Assembly (NCBI RefSeq): GCF_002022275.1
Contig: NZ_MSDF01000044.1
Span: 1-64,000 of the forward strand
DNA length: 64,000 nt
Reading direction: 5' to 3'
From: Pseudomonas fluorescens
GTDB lineage: Bacteria; Pseudomonadota; Gammaproteobacteria; Pseudomonadales; Pseudomonadaceae
Numbering within the stretch: the stretch's first letter is position 1; every line of letters begins with the position of its first letter. Shown one piece after another: positions 58,498 to 64,000 of the stretch. Made by a program: the position numbers and the translations under genes. The notes below the pieces were generated by a model. It had not been told where the DNA came from. It saw nothing but the letters and a program-made list of their open reading frames with translations, and did no database searches.

Positions 58498-59403
58498 ATG
58501 CCCGACCTGAACCTGTTGATTACCCTGGATGTGCTGCTCACCGAGGGCAGCGTGGCCCGCGCCGCTCAGCGCTTGCAACTGAGCCCGTCCGCCATGAGCC
58601 GTGCCCTGGCGCGCTTGCGTGAAACCACCGGCGACCCCTTGCTGGTCCGCGCCGGGCGCGGCCTGGTGCCCACGCCTCGGGCGCTGGCGCTGCGCGAGCA
58701 GGTCAGCCGTCTCGTGCAGGAAGCTCACGCGGTGTTGAGGCCCGCGCTGTCTCTGGACATGGCGCAGGTGCAGCGCACCTTTACCTTGCGCACCAGCGAG
58801 GAGTTCGTCGAAAGCTTTGGCCCGGCGCTGCTCGCGCGTATTGCCGGCGAAGCCCCGGGGGTACGCCTGCGCTTCGTCAACAAAACCGACAAGGACAACC
58901 GATTGCTCCGCGAAGGCAGCGTCGACCTGGAAACCGGCGTGGTCGACGCCACCGCCAGCCCCGAAGTGCTGACGCAGGCGTTGTTTCGCGACCGTCTGAT
59001 CGGCGTGGTGCGCAGCGGGCACGCCTTGAGCCAGGGCGATGTCAGCGTTCAGCGTTTCGCCCGGGGCCACCACGTTTACGTCTCACGGCGCGGGCAGGAC
59101 CGTGGGCAAATCGACGATGCTCTGGAGGCGCAGGGGCTCACGCGGCATATCAGTACGGTCGTCGCCGGGTTCTCCACCGCCATTGCCCTGGCCCGTGACA
59201 CTGACCTGATCGCCTGCGTGCCCGAGCGCTACACCGCCAATCAGCGCGGCGGCCTGCACAGTTTTGCCCTGCCGATCACACTGGCGCCGTTCACCGTGGC
59301 CATGCTCTGGCACCCGCGCCTGGATGCCGACCTGGCCCATCGCTGGTTGCGTGGCTGTTTGCGCGAGGTGTGCGCGCAGCAGGTACAATCGCCGCTGCCT
59401 TGA
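58498..59403 (+). CDS. LysR-family transcriptional regulator
   Basis: The 301-residue protein starts MPDLNLLITLDVLLTEGSVA with the helix-turn-helix about 5-62 (LQLSPSAMSRALARLRETTG; DPLLVRAGRGLVPTPRA), typical of the NodD/LinR-like group, and an effector domain from about 90. GAGGAGAG precedes ATG 58498. It is divergent from the MFS exporter, with a TGCAG dyad in the spacer, so it probably regulates that exporter in response to its substrate. Confidence 0.9.
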   Translation: MPDLNLLITLDVLLTEGSVARAAQRLQLSPSAMSRALARLRETTGDPLLVRAGRGLVPTPRALALREQVSRLVQEAHAVLRPALSLDMAQVQRTFTLRTSEEFVESFGPALLARIAGEAPGVRLRFVNKTDKDNRLLREGSVDLETGVVDATASPEVLTQALFRDRLIGVVRSGHALSQGDVSVQRFARGHHVYVSRRGQDRGQIDDALEAQGLTRHISTVVAGFSTAIALARDTDLIACVPERYTANQRGGLHSFALPITLAPFTVAMLWHPRLDADLAHRWLRGCLREVCAQQVQSPLP

Positions 59404-59424
59404 CGCGAAACCCCAGGAATTTGC

Positions 59425-60096
59425 ATGTTCAGCCTTACCCGCTACACCACGCCGTGCCCCGAACCGATCAATGGCCAGATCCTGCAGATGGTGGTGGACA
59501 ACCTCACCGACATCAGCAGCGTGGCGCTGGCGCCGAGCAACTTGCTCTACAACATCTATCAATACGCCATCGGTTTTGAGGTGCACCTTTACCTGGAAGC
59601 GTTGAACGGCGCCAAGGGCATCGCCGTGGAACTGGTGGTGGCGATGGAGGAAGACCAGGTCGTCGGGTTCTGCCTGTACCTGCCGGTGAAAGATGACCCT
59701 GAGGCCTGCGGCATCGCCTTTATGGCCGTGCAGGCCGGGCATCGGCGCCAGGGTGTTGCGCGGGCGATGCTGGGGGAGGTGCTGGCGCGTTACCCGCACG
59801 CCGAGTTGGCGTGTGCGGTTGAAAAGGTGCCGGCGTTTGAAGCCCTGGGTTTTCAAGTGCGCGGCGCGCGGGGCACGCAGGTGTTGATGAACACGCGCGA
59901 CTACGGCACCGACGGGCTGATGGGTGTGCTGGATGTGGCGGCTATCTACAGCTCGCTGGAGGTGCGGCAGATCCATACCTACCTGCTGCAAAAGCACGGC
60001 AAGCGCGCGATGGTGGATGCCGAGAAGCAGCGCGACCGTCACCTGGATCAACTGACGCGCAAGGCGCGGTTGTTTGTGAGCGAACGTCAGGCCTGA
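59425..60096 (+). CDS. GNAT-family N-acetyltransferase
   Basis: The 223-residue protein has a GNAT core in its middle: VELVVAMEEDQVVGFCLYLP, the strand CGIAFMAVQAGHRRQGVARA with the R-R-Q-G-V-A acetyl-CoA loop, and ACAVEKVPAFEALGFQV. N- and C-terminal extensions (a helical N-terminus; a basic end DAEKQRDRHLDQLTRKARLF) are unusual. It lies 21 bases after the LysR gene and may be co-transcribed with it. The substrate is unknown. Confidence 0.85.
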   Translation: MFSLTRYTTPCPEPINGQILQMVVDNLTDISSVALAPSNLLYNIYQYAIGFEVHLYLEALNGAKGIAVELVVAMEEDQVVGFCLYLPVKDDPEACGIAFMAVQAGHRRQGVARAMLGEVLARYPHAELACAVEKVPAFEALGFQVRGARGTQVLMNTRDYGTDGLMGVLDVAAIYSSLEVRQIHTYLLQKHGKRAMVDAEKQRDRHLDQLTRKARLFVSERQA

Positions 60097-60120
60097 ATAA
60101 GGGTTGGCATTTTTACTTCT

Positions 60121-60342
60121 GTGGCGAGCGGGCTTGTTGTGGCTAGAGGGCTTCTGTGGCGAGCGGGCTTGTTGTGGCTAGAGGGCTTCTGTGGCGAGCG
60201 GGCTTGCCCCGCGTTGGGGCGCGTAGCGGCCCCAAAACCAGGCGCCGTGGTGTGTCAGGATAAACACAGCGTGCATGATGGGGCCGCTTCGCAGCCCAAC
60301 GCGGGGCAAGCCCGCTCGCCACAGAAGCCCGCTCGCCACAGG
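60121..60342. repeat. REP cluster with a 35-bp tandem duplication
   Basis: A 35-base unit (GTGGCGAGCGGGCTTGTTGT, then GGCTAGAGGGCTTCT) occurs at 60121-60155 and 60156-60190 and is followed from 60191 by a full REPIN of the second family (GTGGCGAGCGGGCTTGCCCC ... GGGGCAAGCCCGCTCGCCAC). A partial extra arm (GAAGCCCGCTCGCCACAG) closes the cluster. This is more complex than the single REPIN at 24574-24707. Confidence 0.85.
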
Positions 60343-60357
60343 GGAGCGACTCAAGCC

Positions 60358-60735
60358 TTATGGCTTGGCCAGGTTCCAGTTGCCGCCAACGCCGTCACCG
60401 GTGATGTCGCCCGGCTTGCTGTCCTTGACCCAGGTGTACAGCGCCTGGCCCTTGTAGGCCCATTGCTTGCTGCCGTCGTCGCGGCTGATCACGGTGTAGC
60501 CGTCGGCGTCTTTCGCATCCGCTTTCGCAGTGAACGCCGGCCAGTTGGCCAGGCACTGGCCGTTGCACACGGATTTGCCGGCGCTGTCTTTGGCGAAGGT
60601 GTAGAGGGTCATCCCTTTGCTGTCGACCAGCACTTTGCCTTTGGCGCTGTCCGCGATTTTGGCAGGGGCGGCGAAGGCCATGGACGAGGCAACGGCAAGC
60701 ATGACGGCAGCGGCGAGGGAAAGTTTTTTCAGCAT
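60358..60735 (-). CDS. Exported small protein with two PF03640-like repeats
   Basis: The 125-residue protein has a Sec signal (LAAAVMLAVASSMAFA, then AP) and two similar segments: VLVDSKGMTLYTFAKDSAGK with a CNGQC pair, and WAYKGQALYTWVKDSKPGD. This is the secreted repeat of unknown function (lipoprotein_15 type, PF03640/COG4315). ATG 60735 follows an AGGAGC box. It is located after a REP cluster and before the TetR gene. Confidence 0.85.
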   Translation of the reverse strand: MLKKLSLAAAVMLAVASSMAFAAPAKIADSAKGKVLVDSKGMTLYTFAKDSAGKSVCNGQCLANWPAFTAKADAKDADGYTVISRDDGSKQWAYKGQALYTWVKDSKPGDITGDGVGGNWNLAKP

Positions 60736-60844
60736 GACGAGCTCCTGGGGTTTCTAGGTTTTAAGTGCCTTGTGCGAGAGTCACAAGGTGTACTCAGGTA
60801 AACACCCGTCACGCGCCTTTATTCCTTCGGCCCTGAACAATCTT

Positions 60845-61447
60845 TTAAACGCGCCCGCGATTGACCATCGCCAGAATGCTCGCCAACAGCTCCTGTTGCG
60901 CCTCGTCACGGCTGATTTCGCCACTGGCTGCCGCATGAGACAAGGCTTCGGCGGCGCCGAGCATGGCGCGCAAACCGGCCTGGGACACGTTGCCGCCCGG
61001 CGCAAAGGGCGACAGGGCGGCGCGGCATTTGTCGAGGAAGATCGCCTCGTAGCGGCGCTTGAGGGTTTCCAGTTCCGGCGAGCTGCTCAGGGCTGCGATC
61101 ACCCCCGGAATTTCCCGACCCTGCAGCAACACACAGTCAACATACGACGAGGCGATCACCCAGGCGCGATCATCCAGGGTGGCGGCACTGGCCGCGATGG
61201 CCTCGGTAAATACCTGATCCTGACGCCCGTCAAAATCCTCATACAGCGCGGCCAGCAAGCCCGCGCGGGTGACGAAATGGTCATAGACCACCGGCTTGGT
61301 CACGCCCGCCAGTTCAGCCAGACGACCGAGGGTCAGGGCTTCGGTGCCTTCTTCGCGCACCAGTTGCCAGGCCACGTCGAGCAACTGACGCGAGCGATCT
61401 TCACGGGACAAACGGCGACGTGGGGCAGGGGATTCAACGCTTGACAT
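60845..61447 (-). CDS. TetR-family transcriptional regulator
   Basis: From ATG 61447 the product has 200 residues: helix-turn-helix about 15-62 (REDRSRQLLDVAWQLVREEG; LTLGRLAELAGVTKPVVYDH) and a helical ligand domain. The upstream open frame covers the operator region and is not coding. It is divergent from the NAD(P)H oxidoreductase at 61518. The spacer has a 14-bp direct repeat that is likely its binding site, so it probably represses both genes. Confidence 0.9.
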   Translation of the reverse strand: MSSVESPAPRRRLSREDRSRQLLDVAWQLVREEGTEALTLGRLAELAGVTKPVVYDHFVTRAGLLAALYEDFDGRQDQVFTEAIAASAATLDDRAWVIASSYVDCVLLQGREIPGVIAALSSSPELETLKRRYEAIFLDKCRAALSPFAPGGNVSQAGLRAMLGAAEALSHAAASGEISRDEAQQELLASILAMVNRGRV

Positions 61448-61455
61448 GCTTACAT

Positions 61456-61483
61456 ACCAAAAGTAACTTACCAAAGGTAACTT
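61456..61483. promoter_or_regulatory. Duplicated 14-bp motif, likely TetR operator
   Basis: ACCAAAAGTAACTT (61456-61469) and ACCAAAGGTAACTT (61470-61483) are adjacent direct repeats with one difference, inside the divergent spacer between the TetR and oxidoreductase genes. The reverse, AAGTTACCTTTGGT, also contains the TTAC/GTAA half-sites common in TetR operators. Confidence 0.7.
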
Positions 61484-61517
61484 AAGCCCAAGCCTAAACC
61501 GAAAGGGAGTCAATGTC

Positions 61518-62117
61518 ATGCACGCTCTGATCGTTGTTGCTCACCACGACTCGCAATCCCTTACCCACAGCGTGGCCGCGCAAGTCGCCGCTGGCCTCAC
61601 CGCCTCTGGCAATACCTTTGAAATCGCCGACCTCGCCGCCGAAGGTTTTGACCCGCGCTACACCGCTGCCGACCATCGCGTTCACCGCGAGCGCGCCACG
61701 CCTCCCGCCGATGTGCTCGCCGAGCAGGCGCGCATCGACCGTGCCGACGCCCTGGTTATCGCGTTTCCGATCTACTGGTGGTCGATGCCGGGCTTGCTCA
61801 AAAGCTGGATCGACCGCGTGTTCATCAACGGCTGGGCCATCGATTACGGCCCGGACACCCCGGTGGTGAAAAAACTGCGGCATCTGAACGTGCACCTGCT
61901 GGCGCTGGGCGCGGCGGATGAAAGCGCGTTTGACCGCCACGGTTACGCCAAGGCCATGCGCACGCAGATCGACTATGGGATTTTTGATTACTGTGGGGCG
62001 CAGGTGGTGACGTCCGAATTGCTGCTGGAGTCGGAAAGCGGCGCCGCGCAGGCGCACCTACACACGGCGCACGCTTTGGGTCAGGGCCTGTTTGAAAGCG
62101 AGGCGGTTGCCGGCTAG
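61518..62117 (+). CDS. NAD(P)H-dependent flavin oxidoreductase (MdaB/KefF type)
   Basis: The 199-residue protein has the flavodoxin-like fold of NQO1-type quinone reductases: HALIVVAHHDSQSLTHSVAA (FMN/FAD phosphate loop), DALVIAFPIYWWSMPGLLKS with the typical P-I-Y-W-W-S-x-P motif, WIDRVFINGWAIDYG, and LLALGAADESAF. It reduces quinones by two electrons. It is divergent from the TetR gene, fitting induction by electrophiles or quinones. Confidence 0.9.
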   Translation: MHALIVVAHHDSQSLTHSVAAQVAAGLTASGNTFEIADLAAEGFDPRYTAADHRVHRERATPPADVLAEQARIDRADALVIAFPIYWWSMPGLLKSWIDRVFINGWAIDYGPDTPVVKKLRHLNVHLLALGAADESAFDRHGYAKAMRTQIDYGIFDYCGAQVVTSELLLESESGAAQAHLHTAHALGQGLFESEAVAG

Positions 62118-62118
62118 T

Positions 62119-62508
62119 TCATCCCTGGCCAAACAGATCGTGGGCGTCCAGCAAGCGGTAGGCGATTTCCGGGCGTTTCTCCAGGCCTCGGCGAATCGCG
62201 GCCGGGATCGATTGCCGGGTCTTGCGGCACATGCCTGGCAGATCCTCGATGACGATCTGAATGCCGCGCATGCTTTTGACTTCGGTGTGGCCTGGCGCGA
62301 TGTGCACGCGGATGCCCAACTGCTGGTACATCAGTGCCTGCATGTGTTCCAGGTCTTGCAGGCTTTTGAGGTCTTCGAGGCGGTCGAGCAGGCGCTTTTC
62401 TTCCTGGCGCGTCAGGTTAAGAATGCGCAAATCAGCGCCAGGCGCTTCCAGCAGCTGTTCGCGGTCGCAGACGCAAGCGCCGGGCGGGCAGGGTTGGCGA
62501 AGTGTCAT
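62119..62508 (-). CDS. Hypothetical protein
   Basis: The 129-residue protein starts with a Cys-rich segment (PCPPGACVCDREQLL), then ILNLTRQEEKRLLDRLEDLK and a helix (SLQDLEHMQALMYQQL), a strand region GIQIVIEDLPGMCRKTR and a helical end PEIAYRLLDAHDLFGQG. I do not recognise a domain; the three N-terminal Cys could bind metal. It converges with the oxidoreductase gene across one base and is followed by aroA on the same strand. Confidence 0.7.
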   Translation of the reverse strand: MTLRQPCPPGACVCDREQLLEAPGADLRILNLTRQEEKRLLDRLEDLKSLQDLEHMQALMYQQLGIRVHIAPGHTEVKSMRGIQIVIEDLPGMCRKTRQSIPAAIRRGLEKRPEIAYRLLDAHDLFGQG

Positions 62509-62540
62509 GTGCTTTCCCTCCCCATCGCGGCGCCAGCGAC

Positions 62541-63797
62541 TCAGTAGCTCAGTGCAACCCCGAGACTGCCCAGGGCGTTCCAGTACTCAGGGTAAGTCTT
62601 GGCCACGCAGTCCGGGTCCTGAATGCGGATGCCCGAGACTTTCAACCCGGCCAGCGCAAAGCACATGGCGATGCGGTGGTCGGCGTGGGTGTCGATCAGC
62701 GCGTTGCTCGAGGTGCCAGCCAGCGCCGGGTCACTCGCCACCAGCAGGTCGTCGCCTTCGATGGTCGCCAGGCCCGGGCGGATTTGGTTGAGGCCGTCAT
62801 GCAAGGCCTGCACGCGATCACATTCCTTCACACGCAAGTTGGCCAATTCGGTGAAACGCACCGGGGTGTTGTTGAACGCAGCGAGTACCGCCAGCGTCGG
62901 AATCGCGTCCTGCATCTGCGAGCCGACCACGGTGGCCTGCATGTTCGGGAACTGTGCGATCACGGCCTGGGCCTTGGCGTCGGGCTGGGTGAAGTCCTGC
63001 GCGGCGACGCCGATGTCGATGCGGCCACCGGTCAGCACTTCAGCGGCCCACAAGTAGGTGGCGGCGGAGGCGTCGGGTTCGATCAGGTAGTCGTGGGCGG
63101 TGTAGCCGGTAGGGGCTACGCGCCAGGTGGTGTCGTCGACCACCTCGACTTGCGCGCCGAAAGCGCGCATGCAGTCCAGGGTCAGGTCCACGTAGCCACG
63201 GGCACCGATGTCCTTGCCGGTCAGCGCCACTTCAATCGGTGCTTCGCCGCAGGCCGCGAGCATCAGCAGGGCCGACACGTATTGGCTGGACAGGCCGCCA
63301 TCGATCTCAAAACGCTTGGCCTGTACTTTGCCCACGCCCTGCACGGTCACGGGCGGGCAGCCGGTCGGGCTGTCGACCTGGATGCCGTTCTGGCTGAGGG
63401 TGGCCAGCAGCGGGCCGATCGGGCGCTTTTGCATGTAGTCGTCGCCGGTCAGCACCACGGTGCCTTGCACGGTGGCTACCGCGGCGGTGAGAAAGCGCAT
63501 GGCGGTGCCGGCGTTGCCGAGAAACAGCGGCTGCGCGGGCAGTTGCAGCTTGCCGGAGCCGGTCACGACGAAGGTGGTGTCGTCCGGCTCGTCGATGGTT
63601 ACGCCCATCTGGCGCAGGGCCACCGACATGTGGCGGGTGTCATCGCTTTTCAGCGCGCCGCTCAAGCGGCTGGTGCCCTTGGCCAGGGCCGCCAGCAACA
63701 GGGCACGGTTGGTAATGGATTTGGAGCCGGGGGGCGCGACCTTGCCATTGAGGGGGAAGTTGGGCGGTGTAACGGTCACGGTTTTCTGCGAACTCAA
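62541..63797 (-). CDS. aroA: EPSP synthase (3-phosphoshikimate 1-carboxyvinyltransferase), stand-alone
   Basis: The likely start is TTG 63797 after an AGGAG box, giving 418 residues; the frame is open upstream but not coding. It catalyses the transfer of enolpyruvate from PEP to shikimate-3-phosphate. Motifs: PPGSKSITNRALLLAALAKG (PEP Lys), LFLGNAGTAMRFLTAAV, SSQYVSALLMLA, DAIPTLAVLAA with the active Asp, RVKECDRVQAL, and THADHRIAMCFAL. In most class I enzymes GNAGTAMR is followed by Pro; here it is Phe (codon at 63492-63494). Many pseudomonads also have an aroA domain fused to tyrA in the main aromatic operon, so this may be a second copy. Confidence 0.9.
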   Translation of the reverse strand: MSSQKTVTVTPPNFPLNGKVAPPGSKSITNRALLLAALAKGTSRLSGALKSDDTRHMSVALRQMGVTIDEPDDTTFVVTGSGKLQLPAQPLFLGNAGTAMRFLTAAVATVQGTVVLTGDDYMQKRPIGPLLATLSQNGIQVDSPTGCPPVTVQGVGKVQAKRFEIDGGLSSQYVSALLMLAACGEAPIEVALTGKDIGARGYVDLTLDCMRAFGAQVEVVDDTTWRVAPTGYTAHDYLIEPDASAATYLWAAEVLTGGRIDIGVAAQDFTQPDAKAQAVIAQFPNMQATVVGSQMQDAIPTLAVLAAFNNTPVRFTELANLRVKECDRVQALHDGLNQIRPGLATIEGDDLLVASDPALAGTSSNALIDTHADHRIAMCFALAGLKVSGIRIQDPDCVAKTYPEYWNALGSLGVALSY

Positions 63798-63918
63798 GGT
63801 ACAGGGCTCCTGATTCAAGGCACGATCGGCGGGCGGACCCGAATAATCGGGCAAAGCGACGGTGCTTGTCGAGCGTGGGGTGGTAATGCTTGGGTTATTG
63901 GGTGTACTCAGGCGCAAT

Positions 63919-63948
63919 TGTGGGAGCTGGCTTGCCTGCGATGGCGGT
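63919..63948 (+). repeat. Single REP arm upstream of aroA
   Basis: TGTGGGAGCTGGCTTGCCTG followed by CGATGGCGGT is one arm of the first REP family; no inverted partner lies before the window ends. The rest of 63798-64000 holds no gene that I can support. Confidence 0.7.
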
Positions 63949-64000
63949 CTAATGGTGTACATATCCGTTTCTTCGGTAACGGCCACTTAGGGTTCCGCCC

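Noticed and set aside
63798..63986. 63-codon in-frame N-terminal extension of aroA
   Set aside because: The extension covers a REP arm and has no resemblance to EPSP synthases; the TTG at 63797 has an AGGAG box at suitable distance.

Overview
The window looks like chromosomal DNA of a Pseudomonas of the fluorescens group. The coding sequence is GC-rich. Two REP/REPIN families typical of these genomes recur between genes: one built on GTGGGAGCTGGCTTGCCTGCGAT, the other on GTGGCGAGCGGGCTTGCCCC. The gene content (GlgE/TreS-maltokinase/GlgB cluster, MocR- and LysR-type regulators, MHYT-GGDEF-EAL protein, CcoG, PCuAC/SCO copper pair) also fits. No rRNA, tRNA, CRISPR array or prophage was recognised.

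Left edge (1-3.1 kb): an MFS transporter gene is cut by a fold-back inverted repeat in the first 63 bases, and a LysR gene is divergent from it. An ArsR-type regulator, a zinc-free quinone-oxidoreductase-like protein and a small ABM-fold monooxygenase follow, with a matching 20-bp operator in front of both the regulator and the oxidoreductase.

Accessory island (3.1-9.5 kb): this stretch is AT-richer and holds small orphan genes. It has a complete integron-type gene cassette with an attC site, a decayed second attC, a dead IS1182-like transposase, an orphan barstar-type inhibitor, a zinc-ribbon protein, copies of a 'GACTGCTTCTGGCCGATT' repeat and a hydrolase relic. No integrase is visible. I read it as the remains of a chromosomal cassette array.

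Metabolic and regulatory block (9.5-24.7 kb): HxlR/GST and an SDR; an NCS1 permease divergent from a LysR gene; a four-gene catabolic operon (flavin monooxygenase, RidA, DUF1028, ArgE-type deacylase); a tandem REPIN array; GNAT and HIT proteins; a LysR gene divergent from a DctA-like symporter; and next to it an argininosuccinate-lyase-family protein that carries a signal peptide.

Stress and housekeeping block (24.7-44.8 kb): SCO/PCuAC/DUF2946 copper proteins, NmrA/HxlR, hemerythrin, PfpI, DeoR, two alpha/beta hydrolases, NudK, a c-di-GMP enzyme, MocR, CcoG, MgtC, and an unrecognised protein made of three copies of one helical repeat.

Glucan/trehalose operon and right part (44.9-64 kb): glgE, treS fused to maltokinase, and glgB, with a REPIN between glgE and treS. 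After them come a GGDEF protein, a hybrid histidine kinase, a CAP-domain protein, an MFS exporter with its LysR regulator, a TetR/NAD(P)H-oxidoreductase pair with a duplicated operator, and a stand-alone EPSP synthase (aroA) with Phe where the conserved GNAGTAMRP motif has Pro.
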